Source: Lachnospiraceae bacterium XBB2008
GTDB taxonomy: Bacteria; Bacillota; Clostridia; Lachnospirales; Lachnospiraceae
Length of the DNA stretch: 64,000 nt
Assembly (NCBI GenBank): GCA_900102235.1
Contig: FMVL01000006.1
Coordinates: forward strand, 1 to 64,000
Direction: 5' to 3'
The notes beneath the pieces are model-generated. The model ran no database searches and was not told the DNA's origin. It saw only the letters and a program-made list of their open reading frames with translations. The translations under genes were made by a program, and so were the position numbers. Of this stretch, positions 26,001 to 33,622 are shown piece after piece. Every line of letters begins with the position of its first letter. Position 1 is the stretch's first letter.

Positions 26001-26520
26001 TTCCTTCATCAGCGACACTTTCAGCATTGCCGTTATCTTCCGTGACCGGAATACCCGCAGAGAGCTGAGGGTTCAGATCGATATTGAGATGTTTGAAGGT
26101 AAGGGCCTCTTTTTCCGTGCGGGCCGCATCCACGATGGCATCTATCTCCGATATGGCTTCGTCTGCTGCGTCATTTCCCAGACGGCTCTTTGCGACCAGG
26201 AACTCAGCATAAGCGATATCTGCCGATCTCTTGGCGCTTTTGGCTTTGGCGATTATCGGCAGCATGGTCTCGGTAGAGTAGCGGATATGATTCTGCTCCA
26301 TCTGGTCAGCTTCTTTTTCCGACTCGGCGTTTTCATCGCGCATCCTGGCCAGAAGCGTGTTTCTTACGCCCTCTATGACATTGGCGCGGCCTTCCTCGTT
26401 TTCAAAGACCGACTCGCCTTTATCCATAAAAGAGCGAAGAGAGTCGTCGAGCTTGGTTTCATCCAGATTGGCTGTGTCCGGCAGAAAACCGGAATTAAAG
26501 TTCATTTTCGGAGGTGCCAT
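23068..26520 (-). CDS. 1150-residue protein of unknown function, possible effector of the AAA cassette
   Basis: I do not recognise a family. Residues 1-160 are charged helix, likely coiled coil (TEKEALTFKH and E/K/A-rich). Residues 165-195 are an acidic linker, and 196-310 are again helical and Arg-rich. Hydrophobic segments lie only in the last third: about 771-788, 839-866, 870-894 and 972-1018 (Ile/Gly/Val-rich). There is no signal peptide. This layout (soluble front, membrane-inserting rear) resembles large secreted or injected proteins but is not diagnostic. The gene starts one base after the 205-residue gene stops, and both follow the AAA+ gene. An effector or a structural scaffold are both possible. 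Confidence 0.75.
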   Translation of the reverse strand: MAPPKMNFNSGFLPDTANLDETKLDDSLRSFMDKGESVFENEEGRANVIEGVRNTLLARMRDENAESEKEADQMEQNHIRYSTETMLPIIAKAKSAKRSADIAYAEFLVAKSRLGNDAADEAISEIDAIVDAARTEKEALTFKHLNIDLNPQLSAGIPVTEDNGNAESVADEGMGNAGAVAPQPEAEEPEEDSLSGRFDRTEDYYRLAGLQTLVHENRNNPMGSIMRALTLSSFRMRRARSKADSARTAAIDAKQEILDCSERWSEIRNRYREDTFRKRYRQYDKLAGSYYRFTRSLEGSEQRNIDQVNSELGGGSAAKNIAEYTGVYDNSQIISITNNISSNPYSPEPELKRVKNKALGAESQNTESADRPLKYHRAIVMQAFAEGIKTVSDEAEQKTTRIRMKLLNNFRGYRARNQYDETALTDSGLTAQERGKNLNNGPEGLTAASEMNLVADERGRNGDFIMSENSARIYDARTKTFGGETVRGFFFNGQFISDNYTAMQNQSQSSFLRSPNWNNVAEEEQVRMAIRRSDFFYHVNSGTIQHYITYRSEDDYSRDNAREKIEKADKEAQADTLFSLKLLDAYLDPASDAATELSAGHDAATLSRLSGAAVAAAASDKGKVSRQLAVMMLTEDDPELWNIAKEMAGQMGGRFEARLKGIPQSGEVMRMTLLGEMSNDRAFDWTNIMGSLRPDRLNMHIEDLNARRDSFFSLTNLRQSFWDGTLLGTASGTFSAATADIKTLGVEGGIKQVCNGFNKNYASIVSSLSTNFGLAAAPVPLIVMAYTGGQTDEGKVSDEAEDTISAFRTAQSTLDFVQNIAGIIKQIQKIIKSKKKGDPIWPIAMKLMGLVINLISNVIDIVSYWLDTTAMTVVSGIAGVVKNIFNIAKNIITIVRSTRELNKISTSDENIETALTEYKDQAQLRAQIGMEATENNLSTDTAKMGRAATENSQGQYFLSLARSRARRDRKMAISGIVTNSINMIGGIIGMGSKAAWFNPIAFPFKLAGKVSQFIGWCIGKVHDSNELTDNIAQALGNRRLASNAGFDAALRRETGIRNKHYLVDLARIFMAIDTHHLVRSNNKTDGETALAINLMHPYLEMVGNNEDRYENPVNKIENDERLKKVKFDRLLEAVGGPANWRSVLRASISS

Positions 26521-26521
26521 A

Positions 26522-27139
26522 TCATTTCTCCTGTCGCTTTGAAGGATCCGAAGCGGATATGCTGTCGATACGTTTCTCCAGGTCGTCGAGGCGGGCTTCC
26601 AGATCGTTTAAGTCTGCAATGGAATCAAGATAGTCCATGTAATCCTGCAGTGACATCTTATTCGGGTCGTCGCATAAAAACAGAATGTAATCGGTAAAGA
26701 GATCCAGCTGCTCATACAGGGATCCCAGATAGAAACGTGCATTTTCAAGTTCCGCATCCAGAGCATCCGGATTGACCGGCATACGGTAACTTAAGTAGAT
26801 CTGCTTAAGCGGTCCATAATATCCGAAGCACCCGAAAGCGGGGAATGCTCCCGCAGAGATCGTGGTATTCAGATCATTAAGTCCCATCAGGATACCGGGC
26901 AGGATCGAGTCATCGATATTCTGAGCCAGGGTAGTGTGGAAGTGAAGTATGGGATAAGGCGCGTCGGGGTTTAGTCCGGCTTCCAGAGCGACCTCAAATA
27001 TCGCGGAAGCATCCATCACGCCGAGATGCTCGGGTACTGATCGCAGTACATCTTTATATTCCCGGCAGTTTCCGAAGAGTTCTTCCATGCTGCCCCTAAT
27101 ATCTTTTTGAAATTGTTCAATAGTCTTTTTTTTCGCCAT
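26522..27139 (-). CDS. 205-residue acidic protein, possible chaperone/adaptor (YbjN- or CesT-like)
   Basis: The 205-residue soluble, acidic protein has no membrane segment. The middle region (about 70-165: LHFHTTLAQNIDD, then GPLKQIYLSYRMPVNPDALD and a long amphipathic helix) has the alternating pattern of YbjN / type III chaperone-like folds, and a coiled coil closes it (DLEARLDDLEKRIDSI). That assignment is by eye and weak. It sits between the AAA+ ATPase (37 bases) and the 1150-residue gene (1 base), the position expected of a chaperone dedicated to the large protein. Confidence 0.75.
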   Translation of the reverse strand: MAKKKTIEQFQKDIRGSMEELFGNCREYKDVLRSVPEHLGVMDASAIFEVALEAGLNPDAPYPILHFHTTLAQNIDDSILPGILMGLNDLNTTISAGAFPAFGCFGYYGPLKQIYLSYRMPVNPDALDAELENARFYLGSLYEQLDLFTDYILFLCDDPNKMSLQDYMDYLDSIADLNDLEARLDDLEKRIDSISASDPSKRQEK

Positions 27140-27176
27140 CGTTAATTCCTCGTTTCACTTAATATCGGGTCCGATT

Positions 27177-29249
27177 CTACACAAGATAAGCATATTTGCC
27201 GATCGTATCCGATGCAAATCCGATGCTGGTCATCTTTTCAAGCTCCTGCTTGACGGCATGGATCAGATGCTTCATCTCAAGCTGATCCCCCATGCCCGCC
27301 GCATAAGCACAGGCATTTAAGAATACTGTTTTGATCACGCTGCCCGTGAACTTGTCAAACTGGGCTGCCAGATAATCGGTATCAATGTCTCCGTGAGGGA
27401 TCGAATCCTTCAGACAGTCATTCCATATCTGTTTTCTGAGTTCTTCATCGGGGTTCTCGAAATGGACTATATATCTGATCCTTCTCATAAAAGCGGAATC
27501 GATGTTTCCCTTGATATTGGTCGCCATTATGACGATACCGTCGTAGGATTCTATCCTCTGTAGCAGATAGGAGATCTCCGTGTTTGCGTATCTGTCTTTT
27601 GAATCGTGTACCTCACTCCTTGTACCGAACAGGGAGTCCGCCTCATCGAAGAAGAGTACCATGTTTGCCTTTTCGGCATAGGAAAAAGCTTTTTCCAGGT
27701 TCTTTTCGGTCTCGCCGATATATTTATCCACGATGTTAGCGATGTTGACCTGGAAAAGCGGGAGACCGAGTTCGCCGGCTATGGCGTTGGCCGACATGGT
27801 CTTACCTGTTCCGGGAGGCCCCGATATCAGCAGACTCACGCATCTGCCGTAAGGGTAATTCTCCCTGAGTTTCCATGTATCAAGTATCTGTGCGCTTACC
27901 TTCACACTGTTGACCACGTCATCGAGGATCCTGCGTATATCATCTTTGATCTTGACGTTGTCAAGTCTTACGTTCGGATAGATGATACGTCCGACATCAC
28001 GCATCTCATTGTCTTCAAGCTGTTCGATGCTGATCCTGGACATGAGTTCTTCGCCGGCAGCGCGGTCGTCATCACGCCGCTCCAGGTAACTCTTTATGAC
28101 CTTGGCTGTCTCACTGGCATTCATGTGATATCTGACTGCCATGTCTTCGGGGCTGATATCCAGTCCGTGAAGTTCGATAAATCCTTTCCACATTCCGAGC
28201 CTCTCCGCATATGTCAGAGAAGCGGGGAGTTCGATGATCCTGTATCCGCTTTCCGGAAGAGAGCGCATCAATACGACGGGCATGTCGCTTATCAGTATTA
28301 GCGGGATACCGGCCTGCGAGACCGGAGAGAAGAGAAGCCTCTCAAGCATCTCAAGGTCGCGTCTGGTCCTTCCGTTATCGGGCTGTGCGGACCCGCCGAT
28401 AAAGAGCTTCGTGATACCGTACATGCAGATCCCTGCATCGTCAAGCACGGCTTCACGGATAAGGGCACCTTTGAGTTCGCTCAGAGCGGTCTTGTTCGTG
28501 CCGGTAAAAAGGTCCGCGATATTTAAGAACAGGAAATCCCTGTTGATCGAGGATGCGATCTGCCTGGCGATGTATCTGCGTCCTCCGCTTCCGCTTAAAT
28601 GGAGCACTTTGCCGTCGCCTTCAAAAAACGCGATACCTTTTTGGATCGCATCCGTATTGACATAGGGAGGGTTAAGGTCTTCAGCATCAGAGTATTCGAA
28701 CAGTTCCGTGAAATCCGCAAGCCTCGGGTTGATACTGTCATCGCCCGAGAGATATGAATATATCCTTTCATCTATGGCCAGAGGTACATACTGAAGAGGG
28801 CAGGCTGTCATGTCCACGTCGCATATGAACTGCGCGCGGCGGATCCTGTCCAGGATATCGGTCTCATCGGGGAACGGGATCCCTTCCAGGAGATAAGCCA
28901 GATGAAGGGTGACGGAATAACCGAAATGCTTGGTCAGATATGCATCAAATTCAGGACATGTGAAGACCGCGAGACACAGATCGAGAAGAGACTGAAGCAC
29001 ATCATCATGCCCCATCAGGTCTGTCAGTTTAAGATACCGTGCCTCGATATCGGCGGCCGCAGATGGAGCCTGTTCCGGGTCCGCATCGGAAGTGACCTTT
29101 GCCCAGTCTTTGACGGCTTCATCATCCAGACGTGCGACGAAACCTTCCAGGGCAGAGAAACCCTTAAGGCTGTCATTTACTCCGATGCCGCTCAGATAGC
29201 GGTCGCAGCGCAATATTATCAGACTTACTACCGTTTCCAGAAATCGCAT
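27177..29249 (-). CDS. AAA+ ATPase of the extracellular-contractile-injection-system type
   Basis: The 690-residue protein has an N-terminal helical/winged-helix region (about 1-190, with PLAIDERIYSYLSGDDSINPRL), a degenerate first AAA module lacking the P-loop Lys (SGSGGRRYIA, about 219), and an active second AAA module: Walker A GPPGTGKT (477-484), Walker B VLFFDEADS (531-539), sensor-1 ATN and arginine finger FMRRIRY. This layout is that of the Afp15/Pvc15-like ATPases of contractile injection systems. I start at 29249; the open frame reaches 29378, but that extension is unlike the family. No ribosome site precedes the ATG; TATAAT lies six bases before it, so the message may be leaderless. 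Confidence 0.85.
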   Translation of the reverse strand: MRFLETVVSLIILRCDRYLSGIGVNDSLKGFSALEGFVARLDDEAVKDWAKVTSDADPEQAPSAAADIEARYLKLTDLMGHDDVLQSLLDLCLAVFTCPEFDAYLTKHFGYSVTLHLAYLLEGIPFPDETDILDRIRRAQFICDVDMTACPLQYVPLAIDERIYSYLSGDDSINPRLADFTELFEYSDAEDLNPPYVNTDAIQKGIAFFEGDGKVLHLSGSGGRRYIARQIASSINRDFLFLNIADLFTGTNKTALSELKGALIREAVLDDAGICMYGITKLFIGGSAQPDNGRTRRDLEMLERLLFSPVSQAGIPLILISDMPVVLMRSLPESGYRIIELPASLTYAERLGMWKGFIELHGLDISPEDMAVRYHMNASETAKVIKSYLERRDDDRAAGEELMSRISIEQLEDNEMRDVGRIIYPNVRLDNVKIKDDIRRILDDVVNSVKVSAQILDTWKLRENYPYGRCVSLLISGPPGTGKTMSANAIAGELGLPLFQVNIANIVDKYIGETEKNLEKAFSYAEKANMVLFFDEADSLFGTRSEVHDSKDRYANTEISYLLQRIESYDGIVIMATNIKGNIDSAFMRRIRYIVHFENPDEELRKQIWNDCLKDSIPHGDIDTDYLAAQFDKFTGSVIKTVFLNACAYAAGMGDQLEMKHLIHAVKQELEKMTSIGFASDTIGKYAYLV

Positions 29250-29370
29250 ATCATAATTATAACTTATTATCCGAAAGATATGTGCTTTTTCTTTGATAAT
29301 ACAAACCGGGACCAAAAACTGATATAATAAGTACCTGAACAAATGCTTGAGAAAGACTTCGACAGACTGC

Positions 29371-30046
29371 ATGATCAACTATTCTCAATTTGATAAATAT
29401 ATACAGCGGCTCATCAGGATCCGTACACTTTCAACTCCTTCGATAGAGGGTATCAGTGATGCCGATGAATACAGCAGACTGCTTCGAGCCAACTTCATTC
29501 AGGTGGGGCAGCTTGCGACCGAAAACAGGGCATTTCTGGAAGAGACTCTTTTTCCGCTGATCCTGAAGGATGATGTGATGAGCGATGAGGAAACCGGGGA
29601 GGTAAGCCGGTTTCTCGATCAGCTTCTGAACCCTGTCTGGGCGACCATCTGATCGACACTTCACCTGATATCCTTATCGGGGGCTTAGGATGCGATACCG
29701 CTGAGGCAGTAGTACTGAACAGGGATAAGATACTGGACTTTATCCGTCATGCGGCTCTTTGCCATGATGCGGATAAGCTGTATATCATGGATACGATATT
29801 CGTCTATGGCAGGAAACTCCTGAAACGTTTACCATAGGAAGAAGCTACAGCAGAGGCAAGACTTTTGAAGAAATGTTCGGTGAGATGTGTGAGGGTGCGG
29901 GGACACGTTACGCACCGTGGCTTCCAAATCTGTTATCGGGAGATGAGATCCGTGAAAAAATCAAATTCCTTCTCGATGAAGGAAGAAACCGTGTATATCA
30001 GGATACCTACCGGCTGCTTGAGTCGGTACACAATAAAGAAAACTGA
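29371..30046 (+). pseudogene. Broken HD-domain signalling protein
   Basis: Three pieces in different frames make up one clostridial HD-domain protein. Piece 1 (29371-29652) gives a helical N-terminal region ending LLNPVWATI. Piece 2 (about 29644-29837) continues as IDTSPDILIGGLGCD and reaches CHDADKLYIMDTIFVYGRKLL, the start of the HD domain. Piece 3 (about 29826-30046) resumes as TIGRSYSRGKTFEEMFGEM and ends ESVHNKEN. A frameshift separates pieces 1 and 2, and the HD core between pieces 2 and 3 is deleted. The original start is unclear (ATG 29343 is in another frame). A TATAAT at 29323 may be its old promoter. Confidence 0.75.
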
Positions 30047-30072
30047 AAAGATGAGCGTGAACGGAGAAGAAG

Positions 30073-30900
30073 ATGCAGTTTGGAATGCCGACACTCATTG
30101 AGAACCGAACGCTTGAAGAAAATGTGGAACTTTGCAAAAGTCTCGGTCTTAAGTTCATAGAACTGAACATGAACTTTCCGGAGTATCAGACCGAGTGCCT
30201 TGAACGGACGGACGAGCTGATACGCCCGGCAGAAGAGGCGAAGATCTACTATACGATACATCTTGATGAGAATCTCAATATTGCTGATTTTAACAGCCTT
30301 GTGACGGATGCATACCTGGAAACGGTAAGGCGCACGATCGAGGCTGCCAGGGATCTTGTGTGTCTTCGTGACAGGTATGGTGACAGGAGTCAGCCGCTGA
30401 CTCTTAACATGCACATGAATCACGGAATCCATATAACGCTGCCCGACAGGAAGGTGCAGATGTATGACAGGGACTTCGATACGTATATGGAGTCCTTTTT
30501 TGTCTTCAGAACGAAGTGTGAGGAATGGATCGGCGACTCGGATATCAGGATCGTTGTAGAGAATACCGACGGGTTCCGTGAATATGAGAAAAAAGCGATA
30601 GATCATCTTCTTGAGAGCCCCGTTTTCGGACTCACGTGGGATATAGGCCATTCAAAAGCCGTCGGAGAAGTCGATGTCCCGTACATAACCGGTCATAAGG
30701 ACAGACTGATACATTTTCATATACACGACGGATCCGAGGATCCGCCTAAGAATCACCTGGCGCTCGGAGACGGAGAGATCGATCTGATCTCAAGGCTGGA
30801 ACTTGCCAAAAGCCTCAATGCCAGATGTGTTCTTGAGACCAAGACGATCGAAGCACTTAAGACATCTGTCGGATGGATAGGAGGTAAATATGATAGCTGA
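30073..30900 (+). CDS. Sugar phosphate isomerase/epimerase-like TIM-barrel protein
   Basis: The 275-residue protein belongs to the AP-endonuclease-2 / xylose-isomerase-like TIM barrel family. It starts MQFGMPTLIENRTLEENVELCKSLG and carries candidate metal ligands in IVVENTD (Glu), LTWDIGHSKAV (Asp/His), LIHFHIHDG (His) and VLETK (Glu), the usual order for the divalent metal site. The substrate is not predictable. CGGAG precedes the ATG. It overlaps the following ZIP transporter gene by 11 bases, suggesting coupled expression. Confidence 0.85.
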   Translation: MQFGMPTLIENRTLEENVELCKSLGLKFIELNMNFPEYQTECLERTDELIRPAEEAKIYYTIHLDENLNIADFNSLVTDAYLETVRRTIEAARDLVCLRDRYGDRSQPLTLNMHMNHGIHITLPDRKVQMYDRDFDTYMESFFVFRTKCEEWIGDSDIRIVVENTDGFREYEKKAIDHLLESPVFGLTWDIGHSKAVGEVDVPYITGHKDRLIHFHIHDGSEDPPKNHLALGDGEIDLISRLELAKSLNARCVLETKTIEALKTSVGWIGGKYDS

Positions 30901-31672
30901 ACTGTTACCGGGTATTCTGATACCTTTTCTCGGAACGAGCCTGGGAGCCGCATGTGTCTTTTTCATGAAAAAAGACTTAAGCACTCCGGTACAAAGATCC
31001 CTTACCGGATTTGCGAGCGGCGTGATGGTCGCCGCATCGATCTGGAGCCTGATCATCCCTGCCATGGAACAGTCCGAGCATATGGGCAAACTCTCATTCG
31101 TGCCCGCCGCCGTCGGATTCTGGCTCGGAATACTGTTCCTTCTCTTACTTGATTCCGTTATACCCCACTTACATATGCATGCAGAAAAAGCGGAAGGACC
31201 GAGGGCCGGTCTTAAGAAAACTACCATGATGGTACTGGCCGTGACCCTTCATAACATCCCCGAAGGTATGGCTGTCGGTGTGGTTTATGCCGGATTCATC
31301 TCCGGAAATGCATCCATAACCGCAGGAGGGGCTCTGGCTCTTGCCCTGGGTATCGCCATACAGAATTTTCCCGAGGGCGCGATCATTTCGATGCCCCTGT
31401 GTGCCGAAGGGAACAGCAAAGGTAAAGCTTTTATGTACGGAGTATTATCTGGGGCGGTCGAGCCGGTCGGAGTCATACTTACCGTACTGGCGGCCAGCAT
31501 TATCATCCCCGCCATGCCGTATCTACTCAGCTTCGCTGCAGGTGCCATGGTGTATGTGGTTGTAGAGGAACTGATCCCCGAGATGTCGGAAGGCGAACAT
31601 TCCAACATCGGCGTGGTCATGTTTGCACTCGGCTTTACGCTGATGATGGCGCTGGATGTTGCACTGGGATGA
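30890..31672 (+). CDS. ZIP family divalent metal transporter
   Basis: The 260-residue membrane protein has eight predicted helices. The metal path is marked by HNIPEGMAVG in helix 4 and NFPEGAIISMP in helix 5, the ZIP/ZupT signature. A His-containing loop between helices 3 and 4 (HLHMHAEKAEG) would face the cytoplasm. It probably imports zinc, manganese or iron. It lies directly upstream of the decayed feo locus, but the operator there is downstream of this gene. AGGAGG precedes its ATG inside the end of the isomerase gene. Confidence 0.9.
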   Translation: MIAELLPGILIPFLGTSLGAACVFFMKKDLSTPVQRSLTGFASGVMVAASIWSLIIPAMEQSEHMGKLSFVPAAVGFWLGILFLLLLDSVIPHLHMHAEKAEGPRAGLKKTTMMVLAVTLHNIPEGMAVGVVYAGFISGNASITAGGALALALGIAIQNFPEGAIISMPLCAEGNSKGKAFMYGVLSGAVEPVGVILTVLAASIIIPAMPYLLSFAAGAMVYVVVEELIPEMSEGEHSNIGVVMFALGFTLMMALDVALG

Positions 31673-31732
31673 TAAATGTCCGGTCTGTTGGACCTACAGA
31701 TCTCCGGTGTAAGATCGTCCAAAAGAAAAAAC

Positions 31733-31761
31733 TTGTACTGCGTGGCAGGGTATGCTATTAT
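31733..31761 (+). promoter_or_regulatory. Promoter of the decayed feo locus
   Basis: TTGTAC (31733-31738), a 17-base spacer and TATTAT (31756-31761) fit a sigma-A promoter. The first of two operators with the RGTTAG-N6-CTAACY pattern begins seven bases after the -10, where bound repressor would block initiation. Confidence 0.65.
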
Positions 31762-31767
31762 ATCAAA

Positions 31768-31785
31768 GGTTAGATAAGCCTAACT
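31768..31785 (+). promoter_or_regulatory. DtxR-type operator 1 of the decayed feo locus
   Basis: GGTTAG-ATAAGC-CTAACT: two 6-base half-sites around a 6-base spacer, resembling the DtxR/IdeR box. The same pattern occurs at 31825 and at three places in front of the intact feo operon. Confidence 0.75.
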
Positions 31786-31790
31786 CAAAG

Positions 31791-31814
31791 CCGGATAAAC
31801 AGATCCGGTTTTTT
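31791..31814 (+). terminator. Short intrinsic terminator between the two operators
   Basis: CCGGAT, a six-base loop, ATCCGG and then TTTTTT make a compact terminator inside the leader of the decayed feo locus. It would stop transcripts from the 31733 promoter. It may be an attenuator or a leftover from the deletion that removed feoA. Confidence 0.65.
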
Positions 31815-31824
31815 GAGGGACTTA

Positions 31825-31842
31825 AGTTAGTAGAAACTAACT
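31825..31842 (+). promoter_or_regulatory. DtxR-type operator 2 of the decayed feo locus
   Basis: AGTTAG-TAGAAA-CTAACT has the same 6+6+6 design as the other feo operators; with flanking bases the palindrome extends to 8-bp arms. It lies after the terminator and 71 bases before the feoB remnant. Confidence 0.75.
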
Positions 31843-31913
31843 TATTCACGCGATACGATGATCGCATTGAACAGGAACGAGTGCGAAGGCATAAGTGTAG
31901 AGGAGGTGACGGC

Positions 31914-32685
31914 ATGAGCGTAGCGACAATAGCTCTGTTGGGTCAGCCCAATTCAGGTAAATCCACACTTTTTAATGCACTCACCGGACTTCGTCAGCAT
32001 GTAGGTAACTGGCCGGGAAAGACCGTTGAGAAAAAAGAAGGTTCATTTACACATAACGGAAAAGAGTACAGTGTTGCCGATCTTCCCGGATCATACAGTC
32101 TCTCGGCTAATTCCGATGAGGAAGTATATGTGGATCACTGCAAAAGTATTCGGCGGAAAACTTGTAAAAACGGAAGACCGTTTCGGCATGATCATGGAGC
32201 TTCCTCACTATCACAAACCCAAGTGGGGCGCACTCTTCAGATATGTACTGGGAAGAACGAAGGAAACCTTCATCAGAGTCACCAAGGTGGTGCTTCTTGT
32301 GTGCGGCGTGTTCTGGCTGCTCAGCTATTCTCCTTCGGGTAACGGAGGGATCCTCTACACCATCGGTATCGCCATTGAACCCGTTACGAAGTTCTTCGGC
32401 ATGCCCTGGCAGCTTTTCCTTTCCTACATAGCATCTGCGGTAGGAAAAGAAGGTGCTATCGGAGTCATCAGCGCTCTGTATAACGGAGGCTCATACGGTG
32501 CTGCATTTACTCAGGCCATGAGCGGCGGCGGGGTGGCATCGAATCTGAGTGAGATCCTTCTTTCCAATGTAAGCAAACCCGAGGCACTTGCGTTCATATT
32601 CGCCATGACATTCAACATGCCCTGTGTGGTAGCGCTCGCAGCCACATATCAGGAGACTCACTCGGCCAAGTGGACCGTGATGTAA
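31914..32685 (+). pseudogene. feoB: FeoB ferrous iron transporter remnant (internal deletion and frameshift)
   Basis: The 5' part encodes the start of the FeoB G domain: G1 GQPNSGKST, the [12 protein letters not shown] switch and G3 DLPGSYSLS. Near 32125-32140 the reading switches to another frame and continues deep in the C-terminal membrane part ([21 protein letters not shown], then SAVGKEGAIGVISALY and NMPCVVALAATYQETHSAKW). About 500 residues, including G4/G5 and the first permease half, are missing, and the extreme C terminus is also cut. It keeps a good AGGAGGTG ribosome site. A full feoB lies at 53152. This copy cannot make a transporter. Confidence 0.9.
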
Positions 32686-32879
32686 AAAGACAGATAGAGT
32701 ATCTCGAGAACATGGGGATCATAAAGAGAGTAAACCTTCAGGCAGCGGGATGCAAAGGCTGTTCGGGGTGTTCGCAAAAAGGACACCCCGATACCGCGGT
32801 CTGCAAAGGGTGTCTCCCGGAGGGAGGCTTTAAGAACATGGGCGAAATGTGGGAGGTCAATTCATGGCAAATGCAGTGA
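32670..32879 (+). pseudogene. FeoC-like Cys-rich remnant
   Basis: An open frame (GTG at 32670, overlapping the end of the feoB remnant) reads EYLENMGIIKRV and then a Cys cluster CKGCSGC...C..C before the tail NMGEMWEV. This is the C-terminal half of a FeoC-type winged-helix protein with its putative iron-sulfur cysteines. The N-terminal winged helix is absent, and the overlap with feoB suggests a deletion that fused the two genes. No ribosome site is evident. The assignment is by motif only. Confidence 0.55.
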
Positions 32880-33241
32880 TCATCCTGATCCTGATCGTGC
32901 TTATTGCGATAGCGATAAGGCGCATATACCGCACCGTAAGATACGGAGGTTCCTGCTGCGGCAGCGGTTCTGCAATGGATAAGAAAGTACGGGTGAAAGA
33001 TCGGAATAAAGCCAATTATCCGATTGTTTACATGTTAAAGATAGACGGCATGGTCTGCGCGGGATGTGTAAGAAAGGTTGAAAATGCCTTAAACTCCGAA
33101 GGAGATCTTTGGGCTAAGGCTGATCTTGAAAATAAGGCTGTGAGGGTGCTTTCCAAGAAAAAGAAGGAAAGAGATGACTTTACAGATCTGCTGAAGACGA
33201 CACCCTATACTTTGCTTGAGATGACGGAGATGGGAAGATGA
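32864..33241 (+). CDS. FeoB-associated Cys-rich membrane protein with HMA-like tail
   Basis: The 125-residue protein begins with one transmembrane helix (about 3-20, AVIILILIVLIAIAIRRI) and a short GGSCCGSG motif, as in the small FeoB-associated Cys-rich proteins. It then continues with a heavy-metal-associated-like domain (about 50-120) containing MVCAGCVRKVENAL, a CxxC metal site. The start ATG follows GGGAGG; the frame is open for five more codons upstream. It is intact although its neighbours are damaged. Its stop overlaps the next start by four bases (ATGA). Confidence 0.75.
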   Translation: MANAVIILILIVLIAIAIRRIYRTVRYGGSCCGSGSAMDKKVRVKDRNKANYPIVYMLKIDGMVCAGCVRKVENALNSEGDLWAKADLENKAVRVLSKKKKERDDFTDLLKTTPYTLLEMTEMGR

Positions 33242-33530
33242 ATGAATCTGCGGAGGATTATATCAAAACCATATATATACTGATGCGAAGGAATGCCTGC
33301 GTTCATTCCGTGGATATCGCGCGCGAGCTCGGTTTTTCCCGAGCCAGCGTATCCGCGGCAATGACTAATCTTCGCGGAAAAGAGATCATCGTCATGAAGA
33401 AGAACGGTGAGATCGAATTCACGGAAATGAGCAGACTGCAAAGGATGATGCGTGCAGGATGGAGCATCATATCAGCGATTCGACATATGACGGGATCAAG
33501 CAATATATCAGCAAACGATCGCAGTCTTAG
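33238..33530 (+). pseudogene. DtxR-family metal-dependent regulator, truncated by deletion and frameshift
   Basis: The first 65 residues are a complete DtxR-type helix-turn-helix (NESAEDYIKTIYIL, then VHSVDIARELGFSRASVSAAMTNL and a wing GEIEFTEMSR). After that the main frame runs into unrelated residues and stops at 33540. A second frame from about 33439 reads KDDACRMEHHISDSTYDGIKQYI and stops at 33530, which is the conserved end of the DtxR dimerisation/metal domain. The segment between (about 20-25 residues) is missing and the frame is lost. A protein with only the DNA-binding half might still be made. Confidence 0.8.
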
Positions 33531-33585
33531 CGAAAAATAAGATAACCGGATACTCTTCAGATATGCGATATACGGATCCTGTATA

Positions 33586-33615
33586 TTGATACCTGATACA
33601 TATATAAGATATAAT
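33586..33615 (+). promoter_or_regulatory. Promoter for a probable leaderless message
   Basis: TTGATA (33586-33591), 18 bases and TATAAT (33610-33615). Transcription should begin about seven bases later, at or next to the ATG at 33623. No ribosome site lies in this region. Because the -10 overlaps the upstream in-frame ATG (33614), that ATG cannot be used from this promoter. Confidence 0.65.
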
Positions 33616-33622
33616 GTGTCTT

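Noticed and set aside
27606-28301. Long open frame (231 codons) on the plus strand opposite the AAA+ gene
   Set aside because: It lies antisense to a well-conserved ATPase domain, has no ribosome site and encodes no recognisable protein; it arises from the codon composition of the real gene.
23068-29249. Complete extracellular contractile injection system
   Set aside because: Only the ATPase resembles that machinery; no tube, sheath, baseplate, spike or LysM-type gene is found in the flanking 20 kb on either side.
29249-29378. Upstream N-terminal extension of the AAA+ protein to 29378
   Set aside because: The added 43 residues are hydrophobic and unlike the family, and they would start before a TATAAT element; the ATG at 29249 fits the family N terminus.
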